64,000 nucleotides of DNA from Mariluticola halotolerans (GTDB taxonomy: Bacteria > Pseudomonadota > Alphaproteobacteria > Rhizobiales > Devosiaceae): positions 1-64,000 of the forward strand of contig NZ_CP090961.1 in assembly GCF_021611515.1 (NCBI RefSeq), written 5' to 3'. Shown piece after piece: positions 16,005 through 24,833 of this stretch. The position numbers and the translations under genes are program-made. Position 1 is the first letter of the stretch, and each line of letters starts with the position of its first letter. The notes beneath the pieces were generated by a model. That model had not been told where the DNA came from and did no database searches. It saw only the letters and a list, made by a program, of their open reading frames with translations.

Positions 16005-17006
16005 ATGGTCGAACTCGTCAATCGCCCCTACGCCAAGGCTTTCGAAGCTTTCGCGACCGCGCGCCCCGAAGTCATCTGTCTGTCCGCCGATCTTACCTCT
16101 TCATGTGAAGTGGATGGATTTCGCGACCGGCATCCCGAACAATTCCTCTCACTGGGCATGGCTGAGCAGAACATGCTCAGCTTTGCCGGCGGCATGGCAA
16201 TGCAGGGGTTCCGTCCCTTCCTGCACACCTTCGCGGTCTTTCTTTATCGCCGCCCCTATGATCAGCTGATCAATTCAATAGCCTATTCCAACCGTAAGGT
16301 GCGGCTGATGGGCTTTCTGCCGGGCATTACCACGCCAGGCGGCATTACCCACCAAGCGATTGAGGACATATCGGTGATGCGCGCCATCCCCAATATGACC
16401 ATTCTTGAAACCGGTGACGCCACCGAGGTTGAGACCGTGCTTGAGGTCGCCGACGCCATTGACGGCCCGGTCTATGTCCGGGTTCTGCGTGGCTCGGTGC
16501 CGCGCCTGTTCTCCACCCCGTTCGAATTCAACAAGCTGCGCACTCTCTCGGAAGGTGACGACATTCTGGTCGTCACCTCCGGTGTGTGCACCGAGGAAGC
16601 TATGCGCGCCGCAGAACCGCTCAAGGCTCGCAATGTCGGTGTGCATCACCTGCACGCCTCGACCCTCAAGCCGTTTGATCGGGACACCCTTATCGCTGCG
16701 GCACGCGGCAAAAAGGGCATTGTCACCCTTGAGAACCACACCATCAATGGTGGTCTTGGTTCACTGGTTGCCGAGATCCTGGCCGAAGAAGGTCTGGGGA
16801 TCAAATTGCGGCGTCTGGGTCTGCAGGACACTTTTGCTCATGGGGCCTCCAAACCCTATCTGATGAAGAAATACGGGCTGGATGCCAGTGCGCTGGTTGC
16901 TGCCATTGGCGATCTGCTTGGCAAAGATCTGGGCGTTGCCGATGAGGAACTCGAAGCAGTCCGTCTCGACAGCGTGCATTCAAGCGAGAAGGCGGAAGCG
17001 CTTTAA
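16005..17006 (+). CDS. Transketolase C-terminal subunit (split transketolase)
   Basis: This 333-residue partner carries the pyrimidine-binding and C-terminal domains. The glutamate that activates ThDP sits in LGMAEQNMLSFAGGMA (E54). Further conserved parts are RPFLHTFAVFL, PGGITHQAIEDISVMRAIP, and the C-terminal LKPFDRDTLIAAARGKKGIVTLENHTINGG split over several blocks. It forms the active site at the interface with the 15065-15991 product. The stop overlaps the ATG of the RuBisCO-like gene by one base (TAATG), so stoichiometric co-expression is likely. Confidence 0.87.
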   Translation: MVELVNRPYAKAFEAFATARPEVICLSADLTSSCEVDGFRDRHPEQFLSLGMAEQNMLSFAGGMAMQGFRPFLHTFAVFLYRRPYDQLINSIAYSNRKVRLMGFLPGITTPGGITHQAIEDISVMRAIPNMTILETGDATEVETVLEVADAIDGPVYVRVLRGSVPRLFSTPFEFNKLRTLSEGDDILVVTSGVCTEEAMRAAEPLKARNVGVHHLHASTLKPFDRDTLIAAARGKKGIVTLENHTINGGLGSLVAEILAEEGLGIKLRRLGLQDTFAHGASKPYLMKKYGLDASALVAAIGDLLGKDLGVADEELEAVRLDSVHSSEKAEAL

Positions 17007-18121
17007 TGGCCCGGTTTACAGTTACCTATTGGCTGGCGGCCGACAATGCGGCGGACGCGCAGGCGCGCGCCCTCGATGTGGCCACCGAGCAAACGGTAGA
17101 AATTCCGCGCGATATCGTGCCCGATGGTTATGTGCGCGATGAAATTCTTGGGCAGGTGGAAACCATCACCCCGAGCACCGATTCACGCGGTGGCTTCCTG
17201 GCGACCCTCTCCTATAGCGAGGATGATGTCGGCGGCGATTTCCTGCAATTGCTGAACATTGTTTTCGGCAATTCCTCGATCAAGACCGGCACCCGGGTTG
17301 AGACCATGAGCCTGTCAGAAGGGTTGAAGGCGCTTTGTCCCGGTCCGCGCTTTGGTGCCGAAGGCTTGCGCCAACGTACAGGGGCGCATGATGGCCCGAT
17401 CCTGATGTCCGCGATCAAGCCGGTGGGGCTTCCCACAAGCGAATTGGCAAAGCTGGCCCACGATTTTGCCCTGGGCGGCATGCATATGGTCAAGGATGAC
17501 CATGGGCTCGCCAACCAGCACACTTCCCCTTATGCCGACCGGCTAAAAGCCTGTGTCGACGCCATTGCCGCGGCGAATGCCAAAACCGGCTTTACCACTA
17601 CCTATGTGCCCAATATCACCGGGCCTGCGCGTGAAGTGTTTGACCGGGCCTTCATGGCCAAGGAAGCGGGAGCTGGCGGGGTTATGCTGGCCCCGTCACT
17701 GGTTGGCTTTGATGTCGCCAGAACCTTGGCCGCAGACGAGAGCTTTGGCCTGCCCATCATCTCGCACCCCACCTTTGGCGGTGCCAATGTCATCACCCCC
17801 ACCACCGGTTTTTCGCACCGGTTCTTTTACGGGCAGATGCAGCGGATGATGGGCGTGGATGCCGTAGTCTATCCCAATTTCGGCGGTCGCTTTGGCTTTT
17901 CGCGGGATGAATGCCTGTCGATTGTTGCCGGGTGCAGTGACGAATTCGGCGGTCTCAAACCTATCCTCCCCGCGCCGGGCGGTGGCATGACCCTTGAGCG
18001 GGTGCCCGAAATGCAGGCGGCCTATGGCAAGGACGTGATCTATCTGATCGGCGGCGCACTATTGCGCGACAAAGCCAACCTCCCCGCCGCCTGCCAGCGC
18101 CTCGTGGAGGCCGTGCGCTAG
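17006..18121 (+). CDS. RuBisCO-like protein (form IV)
   Basis: The 371-residue protein has the RuBisCO large-subunit layout: N-terminal ferredoxin-like domain (about 1-115) and a TIM barrel. Recognisable motifs are SAIKPVGL (K138) for the first barrel strand, GGMHMVKDDHG with the lysine that is carbamylated in true RuBisCO (K163) and D164, then HPTFGG and PNFGGRFGF. H166 replaces the usual metal-binding glutamate, and loop 6 (PAPGGGM) lacks the catalytic lysine, so CO2 fixation is not expected. Length and context recall the R. rubrum RLP that isomerises 5-methylthioribulose 1-phosphate. It is the last gene of mtnK-mtnA-transketolase-RLP. The exact reaction here is unknown. Confidence 0.85.
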   Translation: MARFTVTYWLAADNAADAQARALDVATEQTVEIPRDIVPDGYVRDEILGQVETITPSTDSRGGFLATLSYSEDDVGGDFLQLLNIVFGNSSIKTGTRVETMSLSEGLKALCPGPRFGAEGLRQRTGAHDGPILMSAIKPVGLPTSELAKLAHDFALGGMHMVKDDHGLANQHTSPYADRLKACVDAIAAANAKTGFTTTYVPNITGPAREVFDRAFMAKEAGAGGVMLAPSLVGFDVARTLAADESFGLPIISHPTFGGANVITPTTGFSHRFFYGQMQRMMGVDAVVYPNFGGRFGFSRDECLSIVAGCSDEFGGLKPILPAPGGGMTLERVPEMQAAYGKDVIYLIGGALLRDKANLPAACQRLVEAVR

Positions 18122-18131
18122 CTGATCCGGG

Positions 18132-18968
18132 TTACCCCAGCCGATCCCGCACCAAAGCAATCTGCCCCGGAACATTCAGCGCCGGGGCATGGCCGACGCC
18201 GTCGACGTCCACGCGTGTCGCCTTCGGGCCGCGGCGGGTCATGTCGTCTGCCAGGGCCGGGGTCAGCAGGTCGCTCTCCGCCCCGCGCAGCAGCAGGGTC
18301 TTGGCTGTGATCGCGTCATAATCGGCCCATTGGTCCCCCAGCCCGTCATTGGCCTCGAACTGCGCAACGATACGTGGATCATAATGCAGCGTCAGCCCGC
18401 CATCATCTTTCCGGCGCGATGAGGTTTCGGCCATCTGCCGCCATTCGGCTGCACTGAGATGCCCATAGGGGGCATAGACCTGGCGCAGCCACGTCTCCAG
18501 TTCGGCGATTGTTTCAAAGCGCGGTGGCTTGCCGACATAATTGATAATGCGCTCCACGGCGCTTGGCGCCAGTTCGGGCCCAATATCATTGATCACCAGA
18601 TGGCTGATCCGCTCGCGCAAGCGCCCGCCTGCGACATGCATGCCAATCGCCCCGCCCATCGAGGTGCCCACCCAGCGGCAGGTTTTGATATTGAGCTGGT
18701 CGAGCAGGTCCTCGGCCATGCGCCCGAAATTTGAAAGCGTGTATTCAGCCCTCGGGTCTCTGGCCCATTGGCTCAGCCCCCGCCCCAGCGTGTCTGGTGC
18801 CAGAATGAAATACTCATCTGCCAGCGCCGCCGCCAGCGTGTCGAAGTCCCGCCCCGTCCGCACCAGTCCGTGCCAAAGCACCAGTGCTGGCCGGTCACGT
18901 TCACCCCATTGGGTGACATGGATTTCCCGCTCACAAAGGGTGAAATAACTCGAACGTGGTCCGCTCAT
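18132..18968 (-). CDS. Alpha/beta-hydrolase fold protein
   Basis: The 278-residue protein starts at the ATG at 18968, which overlaps the stop of the permease gene (ATGA). The oxyanion region LWHGLVRTGRDFD, nucleophile elbow VGTSMGG (G-x-S-x-G) and catalytic histidine in DGVGHAP are present, with an Asp near the SDLLTPA segment. It is cytoplasmic, having no signal peptide. As the last gene of an operon with a branched-chain-type importer and 3-hydroxybutyrate dehydrogenase, it may hydrolyse an ester such as a hydroxybutyrate oligomer taken up by the transporter. The convergent RuBisCO-like gene ends only ten bases away. Confidence 0.75.
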   Translation of the reverse strand: MSGPRSSYFTLCEREIHVTQWGERDRPALVLWHGLVRTGRDFDTLAAALADEYFILAPDTLGRGLSQWARDPRAEYTLSNFGRMAEDLLDQLNIKTCRWVGTSMGGAIGMHVAGGRLRERISHLVINDIGPELAPSAVERIINYVGKPPRFETIAELETWLRQVYAPYGHLSAAEWRQMAETSSRRKDDGGLTLHYDPRIVAQFEANDGLGDQWADYDAITAKTLLLRGAESDLLTPALADDMTRRGPKATRVDVDGVGHAPALNVPGQIALVRDRLG

Positions 18969-20026
18969 TCCTCGGTCCCCCGAAACCTGCCGACAATGCC
19001 GGTGGGGAAGGTGTAAACGCTGATGATGAACAGCAGGCCGAGCCAGAACAGCCAGCGGTCCGGATGCAGGAGATCGGTGACAAACGGAATGTTCGCGGTC
19101 AGATGGCTCGCCGCCCCCATCACCTCGCGCAGATAGTTTTGCGCCAGCACGAAAATCGTCGCGCCCAGCACCGCCCCCCACATGGTCCCCATGCCGCCGA
19201 TCACCAGCATGACGAGAATATTGATCATCAGATCGAGCGAGAGCACCGTGTCCGGCCCGGTATAGCGCAGCCATATGGCGAACAGCACCCCGGCCAGCGC
19301 GGCCACGGCTGCGGAAATGCAGGTGGCAATGGTGCGGTAAAAAACCGTCTTGTAGCCCAGCGCCTCGGCGCGGAAATCATTCTCGCGGATCGCTTGCAGC
19401 ACCCGCCCGAACGGCGAATTGACCACCCGCAACAAGACCAGAAACAACAGCACCGCCCCGACGAACACCAGATAATAGGCGAGCAATTTGCCATCCAGCC
19501 GCACATCGAGAATGCGGAAATCTGCCAGCTTGAAGGCCGGCGTCAGGATTTTGGGCACTTTATAGCTCAGTCCATCCTCGCCCCCGGTCAGGGTGTAAAG
19601 CTGGGAAACGAGAATGCCGAATACCGAGGCAACCGCGAGAGTAATCATGGCAAAAAAGATCGCCCGCACCCGCAGGGAAGCCAGCGCGATGACAAAGGCC
19701 AGCGCCATGGCCAGCCCCACCCCGCAAAGCGCACCCAGCCCGATCGCGTCCCAGCCCGCGCCCATATTGGAACTGGCAATCGCCACGCCGTAAGCGCCGA
19801 GGCCAAAAAACATCGTATGGGCAAACGAGACGATGCCGGTATAGCCCAGCAACAAATCATAGCTGGCGACAAGCGCAATGATGATGCAGATCCGCGCCGC
19901 CGTATCGAGCGCCCGTGTGCCGGGAAACAGAAACGGCGCAAAGGCGAGGCAGAGCACGATGCCGATAATGATCAGCGAGAGCAGCGGTTTGCCCGGCCGG
20001 TCGCCGGAAAGGATTTTCGTCAACAT
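18965..20026 (-). CDS. livM: Branched-chain-type ABC transporter permease (LivM family)
   Basis: A 353-residue membrane protein with about nine to ten helices and LivM-type signatures: YDLLLGYTGIVSFAHTMFFGLGAY, GWDAIGLGALCGVGLAMA, and MINILVMLVIGGMGTMWGAVLGA. I take the ATG at 20026, preceded by GGTGAGGGCG; an ATG at 20062 would overlap the upstream livH end by 31 bases. It pairs with LivH to form the channel. HAAT-family importers carry amino acids, urea, amides or short organic acids, so the gene name marks the family and not the cargo. Confidence 0.85.
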   Translation of the reverse strand: MLTKILSGDRPGKPLLSLIIIGIVLCLAFAPFLFPGTRALDTAARICIIIALVASYDLLLGYTGIVSFAHTMFFGLGAYGVAIASSNMGAGWDAIGLGALCGVGLAMALAFVIALASLRVRAIFFAMITLAVASVFGILVSQLYTLTGGEDGLSYKVPKILTPAFKLADFRILDVRLDGKLLAYYLVFVGAVLLFLVLLRVVNSPFGRVLQAIRENDFRAEALGYKTVFYRTIATCISAAVAALAGVLFAIWLRYTGPDTVLSLDLMINILVMLVIGGMGTMWGAVLGATIFVLAQNYLREVMGAASHLTANIPFVTDLLHPDRWLFWLGLLFIISVYTFPTGIVGRFRGTEE

Positions 20027-20031
20027 CGCCC

Positions 20032-21054
20032 TCACCTTTGCAACAGGCCCTGCGGCCGCCACATCAACACCAGAACCATCAGGATAATGCCCGAACCCAA
20101 CGCCAGCTTTGGCGACAGGAAGGCGACATAATTATTGGTCAGCCCGATCAGCAGGGCGGCAAGAAAACAGCCCTCGATCGAGCCCAGCCCGCCAATGATG
20201 ATGGTGATGAAAACGAGGATCATCACGCTCATGCCCATTTGCGCGGTGATCACCTCGTCATAAAGCCCCCACATGATGCCGCCGAGCCCGGCCAGCGCCG
20301 AGGCCACCACAAACACGCCGATGAACAACAGCGAGACGCGATAGCCGAGCGCCTCGACCATTTCGCGGTTTTCCACTCCGGCGCGCACAAGCAAACCTAT
20401 ACGGGTTTGCGTCAGCAAAACCCGTAGCATGGCAAACAGCGCCAAGCCGACGGCCACCGCCAGCAGCCGGTATTTTTCCATCACGATATCGCCGAAGACA
20501 AAGGCACCCTTCAGGCTCTCGGGGCGCGGGATGGGAATTTCATTCGGCCCCCAGACCACAACGATCAATTGCTCGATCACGATCAGCCCGCCCATGGTGA
20601 TCAGGATCTGCTTGAGGTGATTGCCATACACTGGGCGGATCAGGGTGCGCTCGAAAACAAAGCCCAGCACTCCGGCGGCAGCCATGGCCACAAGCGCTGC
20701 CAGCAACAACGCCAGCAGGTTGAGCTCTACCGATGAGGACAAATAAAGCGGGGTCAGCGCCAATAGCGCCGAAACCCCGGCAAAGGCCCCGACCGAAATC
20801 ATCGCCCCGTGGCCAAAATTGAGCACATCCATCAACCCGAACACCAGGGTCAGGCCCGAGGCCATCATGAAAATCATCAGCCCCATGGCCAGCCCGGCAA
20901 GGGTCAGTGTCGCCCAGACCGAGACATTGCCAATCGGCACAAAGGCCAGGATCATCAAAAAAGGCACGGTAAAATAGGCCAGCCGCGCCAGCACAAAGCC
21001 CGAAATGCCGGGCTTTTCATCGGTCATCGAGACCGGTCGGTCTGAGGCGCTCAT
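20032..21054 (-). CDS. livH: Branched-chain-type ABC transporter permease (LivH family)
   Basis: A 340-residue membrane protein. Typical LivH blocks are GLTLVFGLMDVLNFGHGAMISVGAF, split by helices, then ILITMGGLIVIEQL, LRVLLTQTRIGLLVRAGVENREMVEALG, and IIIGGLGSIEGCFLAALLIGL. The ATG overlaps the livF stop (ATGA). The N-terminal extension (MSASDRPVSMTDEKPG) is polar and cytoplasmic. It is part of the five-component importer 18965-23917. Confidence 0.85.
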   Translation of the reverse strand: MSASDRPVSMTDEKPGISGFVLARLAYFTVPFLMILAFVPIGNVSVWATLTLAGLAMGLMIFMMASGLTLVFGLMDVLNFGHGAMISVGAFAGVSALLALTPLYLSSSVELNLLALLLAALVAMAAAGVLGFVFERTLIRPVYGNHLKQILITMGGLIVIEQLIVVVWGPNEIPIPRPESLKGAFVFGDIVMEKYRLLAVAVGLALFAMLRVLLTQTRIGLLVRAGVENREMVEALGYRVSLLFIGVFVVASALAGLGGIMWGLYDEVITAQMGMSVMILVFITIIIGGLGSIEGCFLAALLIGLTNNYVAFLSPKLALGSGIILMVLVLMWRPQGLLQR

Positions 21055-21785
21055 GCTGCATTCCCTTTCATGTGCAGGCCCAGAAACCGGCTCTGTAAAT
21101 CCGCATCTGCTGCCAGTTCGGCCATGTCTCCGGTATGGACGATGCGGCCATCGTCCATCACCGCCACGCTGTCGCCCACTCGTGTGGCCAAGCCAAAATT
21201 CTGCTCGACCATCAAAATCGTCACCCCGGTTTTTTTCAGTTCCATGATCGCTCGCGCCAGCGCATCGACAATCGCCGGGGCCAACCCCTTGGTTGGTTCG
21301 TCAATCAGCAACAGGTCGGCGGGTTCGATAATGGCGCGGGCAATGGCCAGCATCTGCTTTTGCCCGCCGGATAATTGCCCGGCCTGCCATTTCCAGAATT
21401 TCTGCATGGCCGGGAACAGATCAAAGATCCATTCCAGCCGCGCCTCGTCGAAATCCCCGCTCCTTGCGGCCAGCACCATGTTTTCCTCAACGCTGAGCGT
21501 GCCGAACACGCCCATGTTTTCGGGCACATAGGCAATGCCGCGCCGGGCGATCTCGGGAGTGCGCAATTTGGTGATATCCTCACCCTTATAGGTGATTGTC
21601 CCCTGCCCGGCATGCCAGAGGCCCATAATGGTGCGCATGGTCGTGGTCTTGCCCGCCCCGTTGCGGCCGAGCAGCATGGTCAGCTGGCCGCGCGGTATCT
21701 CAAGGTCGACGCCATGCAGAATATGGTACTGCCCGATATGGGTATGCACGCCCGCAAGGGTGAGCAGATTCTCAGTCGCCACCAT
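21051..21785 (-). CDS. livF: Branched-chain-type ABC transporter ATPase (LivF family)
   Basis: The 244-residue ATPase has Walker A GRNGAGKTTT, the LivF-type TYKGEDITKL and IAYVPENMGVFGTLSVEENM, signature LSGGQKQMLAIARA and Walker B LLLIDEPTKGLAP. A GGGAGGACACGAGA ribosome site lies before the ATG. It works with LivG as the ATPase pair. Confidence 0.87.
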   Translation of the reverse strand: MVATENLLTLAGVHTHIGQYHILHGVDLEIPRGQLTMLLGRNGAGKTTTMRTIMGLWHAGQGTITYKGEDITKLRTPEIARRGIAYVPENMGVFGTLSVEENMVLAARSGDFDEARLEWIFDLFPAMQKFWKWQAGQLSGGQKQMLAIARAIIEPADLLLIDEPTKGLAPAIVDALARAIMELKKTGVTILMVEQNFGLATRVGDSVAVMDDGRIVHTGDMAELAADADLQSRFLGLHMKGNAA

Positions 21786-21809
21786 TCTCGTGTCCTCCCG
21801 AAATTCCCA

Positions 21810-22568
21810 TTATTTCCCCCCGGTCCCCAAATAGGCTTCGCGCACGATCTGCGAACTCATCACCTCTTCGGGGTTACCCGAGGCGACCAGTTCGCCATTG
21901 TGCAAAACCATGATTTCGTCAGCCAGCGAGCGGATCACGTCCATCTTGTGCTCGACCAGGATAATGGTCTTGGAGCTGTCGTCCTTGATCTCCTGGATCA
22001 GTTCGAGAATGACCGGGGCCTCATCGGCGCTCATGCCGGCGGTCGGTTCGTCAAACATCACAATGTCGCTTTCAAGCGCCAGCAGCATCGCCACTTCCAG
22101 CTTGCGCTGATCGCCATGCGGCAGGTTGGCGGCGCGGTCATGCCGCCGCTCGATCAGCCCGCAGCGCTGCAAATAGCCCTCAGCCGCCGCCAGCATTTCG
22201 GTGTCGCCATCGGCGAGAGATAGCAGATGCATGGCGCGTTTCTGCCGGGCCTGAATGGCAAGGCGCACATTCTCGATCACCGACAGGCGTGGAAACAGGT
22301 TCGTCAGCTGAAACGCCCGGCCGATGCCGCGCCGCGTGCGCTCGGGCACCGACATTCTGGTGATGTCGCGCCCCTGATGCAGCACCGCGCCGCCAGTTGC
22401 GGTCAACTGGCCGGAGATCAGGTTGAAATAGGTGGTCTTGCCCGCCCCGTTCGGTCCCACAATCGCCACCAGCCGGTCGGGCCGGAACTGATAGGAAACC
22501 GCATTCACCGCCACATGGCCGCCAAAGCGGATGGTCAGGTCACGGGTTTCAAGCACGGGTGCGGTCAT
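21810..22568 (-). CDS. livG: Branched-chain-type ABC transporter ATPase (LivG family)
   Basis: The 252-residue ATPase starts at the ATG at 22568 (AGGA seven bases upstream); a longer in-frame reading would translate the upstream intergenic region and is rejected. Walker A is GPNGAGKTTYF; LivG-type blocks are GIGRAFQLTNLFPRLSVIENV, LPHGDQRKLEVAMLLAL (the usual LSYG..R signature is here LPHGDQR) and IVMFDEPTAGM. Between this gene and the binding-protein gene (22569-22720) the DNA is C-rich on the plus strand. A small hairpin, GGCTTC-GGCG-GAAGCC (22705-22720), follows the binding-protein stop and could attenuate downstream expression. Confidence 0.85.
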   Translation of the reverse strand: MTAPVLETRDLTIRFGGHVAVNAVSYQFRPDRLVAIVGPNGAGKTTYFNLISGQLTATGGAVLHQGRDITRMSVPERTRRGIGRAFQLTNLFPRLSVIENVRLAIQARQKRAMHLLSLADGDTEMLAAAEGYLQRCGLIERRHDRAANLPHGDQRKLEVAMLLALESDIVMFDEPTAGMSADEAPVILELIQEIKDDSSKTIILVEHKMDVIRSLADEIMVLHNGELVASGNPEEVMSSQIVREAYLGTGGK

Positions 22569-22720
22569 CTCTGGTCCTGATTGTAAATTGCTCTCCCCTT
22601 CTCCCTCACGTGTTTCGGGCGGGGCGGGGCGGCCCAAAGGGCCAATCAAAATCACTGCATGAAAAGGATGGAGTGAGAGGCGGTTAGGAACACCCCTCAC
22701 CCCGGGCTTCGGCGGAAGCC

Positions 22721-23917
22721 TTAGTTCCGCACCGGCACGTGCATGTCTTCCGCCTTGATCACTTCGACCAAAGCGGGCACGCCCCAATCCACGCCATCCT
22801 GTACTTCAATCTTGAAGTGGAACATGTCCTGCATGGCCTGATGGTCTTCGGGGCGGAATGTCATCATGCCCTTGGGGGTATCAAACGACATGCCTTCCAT
22901 GGTCGAGATCAGGGTTTCGGTATCGGTGTCGCCCTTGGTGGTCTCGAGTGCCTTGACCACGGCCGCCGCTGCGGCAAAGCCACCGGCAGTGAAGAAATCG
23001 GGCGGGGTGCCGAAGCGCTTTTCATGCTCGGTTACCAGCCAGTCATTGATCGGGTTTTCGGGGTTCTCATAGTAATAATAGGTCGCCCCCTCCATGCCGG
23101 GGAACGCCTTATAGGCAACGAGTGCGGGCAGGATATTGCCACCGGTCGCAATCTCGATGCCGAGACGCGAGGGCTCCATGTCATTGAGCTTGCCCAGCGG
23201 ATTGCCGCCACCGGCCCAGATCACGAAAATGATCTTGCGCCCTTCCTCGCCTTCAAGCGCCTGAAAGATACGCTGGCCGGATGCGGTGAAATCGGTGGTG
23301 TCGGTCGGCGCATATTCCTCATGCACCAGTTCGGCACCGGTGCCTTCAAGCGCTTCCTTGAACGCGGCCACGCCATCCCGGCCAAAGGCATAATCCTGCG
23401 CCAAAGTTGCAATCTTCACCCCCGGCTTGCCCAGCGCCACGGCATTGGAAATCGCGTCCTGCGACGAGTTGCGCCCGGTGCGGAAAATGAACCGGTTCCA
23501 GTTCTCGCCGGTAATGCTGTCGGCCACGGCCGGCTCGACAATCAGGATCTTGCCATATTCCTCGGCCACCGGCAGCATGGCCAGCGCCACGCCGGAACTG
23601 ACCGGCCCGATGGCAATATCCACCTCGTCATCGCCATAGGCTTCCGCCAGCAGCGAGCGGCCAATATCGGGTTGCAACTGGGTGTCCTTTTCGATCACCT
23701 CAATCTTCTTGCCGGCAATTTCCATCGTGCCATTGGTCAGATATTCGAGCCCGAGCATCAGTCCATTATGCGACTGGGTGGCATAGGCCTCGAGCGCACC
23801 GGTCTTGCCATAGACATGGGCGATCTTGATCGTGTCACCGGCAAAGGCCGAAACACTCATCACACTGCCCAGCAAAACCGCCAGACTGGTGACTCCCATT
23901 TGCCTGAAAAACTTCAT
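22721..23917 (-). CDS. livK: Branched-chain-type ABC transporter substrate-binding protein
   Basis: The 398-residue protein has a signal peptide (hydrophobic core 9-25, cleavage after AFA) and a Leu/Ile/Val-binding-protein-like type I fold: IKIAHVYGKTGALEAYA, QLQPDIGRSLLAEA, DIAIGPVSSGVALAM, and RTGRNSSQDA. The ligand pocket appears unusual enough that a non-amino-acid ligand is likely. Immediately upstream is the 3-hydroxybutyrate dehydrogenase gene, and the genes probably share the sigma-54 promoter at 24834-24850. Uptake of 3-hydroxybutyrate or short oligomers is a plausible inference. Confidence 0.85.
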   Translation of the reverse strand: MKFFRQMGVTSLAVLLGSVMSVSAFAGDTIKIAHVYGKTGALEAYATQSHNGLMLGLEYLTNGTMEIAGKKIEVIEKDTQLQPDIGRSLLAEAYGDDEVDIAIGPVSSGVALAMLPVAEEYGKILIVEPAVADSITGENWNRFIFRTGRNSSQDAISNAVALGKPGVKIATLAQDYAFGRDGVAAFKEALEGTGAELVHEEYAPTDTTDFTASGQRIFQALEGEEGRKIIFVIWAGGGNPLGKLNDMEPSRLGIEIATGGNILPALVAYKAFPGMEGATYYYYENPENPINDWLVTEHEKRFGTPPDFFTAGGFAAAAAVVKALETTKGDTDTETLISTMEGMSFDTPKGMMTFRPEDHQAMQDMFHFKIEVQDGVDWGVPALVEVIKAEDMHVPVRN

Positions 23918-23988
23918 CCATTCCTCCCTTCGGGCACCCGCCCTTTTCTAAGCTTTCATTTTAAAAGTGTCTGGTTTCAGCCGGGCCC

Positions 23989-24780
23989 CTATTTCGCCGT
24001 CCAGCCGCCATCAATCGATATGGATGTCCCGGTGATCGAGCGGGCCCAGTCCGAGGCCAGATAGGCGCTCAGTTCGGCAATCTCCTCAGGTTGCACAAAC
24101 TGCTTGGTCGGTTGCGGGGCCAGCATGATGTTGCGGATCACGTCCTCGGGGCTCATGTTATGGGTCTTGGCCTGATCATTGAGCTGGCGTTCCACCAGCG
24201 GCGTCCACACATAGCCGGGGCAAATGGCATTGCAGGTAATGCCCATTTCGGCCACTTCGAGCGCCACTGTTTTGGTCAGCCCGATCACCCCGTGCTTGGT
24301 CGCCACATAGGCGGATTTGAACGGGGATGCGCGCAACCCGTGGGCCGAGGAAATATTGATAATCCGCCCGGCCTTGCGCGCTTTCATGCCGGGCAGGGCG
24401 GCGCGAATGCAATGAAAGGCGCTATCAAGGCTGATGGCGCGGATGCGGTCCCAGTCTTCGGGTGGCAGTTCATCAATCGGCGCGACCTTTTGCACGCCGG
24501 CATTATTGACTAGTACATCCAGCCGGCCGAATTTTGCGATCACCGCATTGACCAGATCAAACCCGGCGGCCCCGGCCCCCAGATCCGCCTGAAAATAGGC
24601 GACCTGCCCGGTTGCGCCTTTGCTGATATCGGCAACCGCCGCGGCCACATCTGCTTCCGGTTCGAAGCCATTGACCGCCACATCATAACCAAGCGCCGCG
24701 AATTTCTTGGCAATAGCCTGCCCGATGCCACTGGTTGACCCGGTCACCAGAATTGCTTTTTGCGGATTCGTGTCCGTCAA
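23989..24780 (-). CDS. bdhA: 3-hydroxybutyrate dehydrogenase (short-chain dehydrogenase)
   Basis: The 263-residue SDR has TGSTSGIGQAIAK, NNAGVQ, ISSAHGLRAS, YVATKHG and the C-terminal GTSISIDGGWTA. The VQKVAPIDELP and SPFKSAYVATKHGVIGL segments and length are characteristic of D-3-hydroxybutyrate dehydrogenase, which oxidises (R)-3-hydroxybutyrate to acetoacetate with NAD+. I favour a TTG start at 24780 because GGAGG sits five bases before it; a GTG at 24792 would add four residues. It is the first gene downstream of a strong sigma-54 promoter match and next to a sigma-54 activator gene. Confidence 0.82.
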   Translation of the reverse strand: MTDTNPQKAILVTGSTSGIGQAIAKKFAALGYDVAVNGFEPEADVAAAVADISKGATGQVAYFQADLGAGAAGFDLVNAVIAKFGRLDVLVNNAGVQKVAPIDELPPEDWDRIRAISLDSAFHCIRAALPGMKARKAGRIINISSAHGLRASPFKSAYVATKHGVIGLTKTVALEVAEMGITCNAICPGYVWTPLVERQLNDQAKTHNMSPEDVIRNIMLAPQPTKQFVQPEEIAELSAYLASDWARSITGTSISIDGGWTAK

Positions 24781-24833
24781 ACGTGCCTCCACCCATACTC
24801 ACGGGCTTTGTGCCCGGCTTTTGACGCTTACAT

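Noticed and set aside
18956-20131. 391-codon plus-strand frame across the livM region
   Set aside because: Rich in His, Gln and Arg without domains, typical of an antisense frame of a membrane-protein gene.
22569-22720. C-rich intergenic stretch resembling a dispersed repeat
   Set aside because: No second copy seen in the window and no terminal repeats; only a small hairpin after the binding-protein stop is supported.
22739-24064. 441-codon plus-strand frame opposite the binding-protein gene
   Set aside because: Shadow frame; the minus-strand gene has a signal peptide and family motifs.
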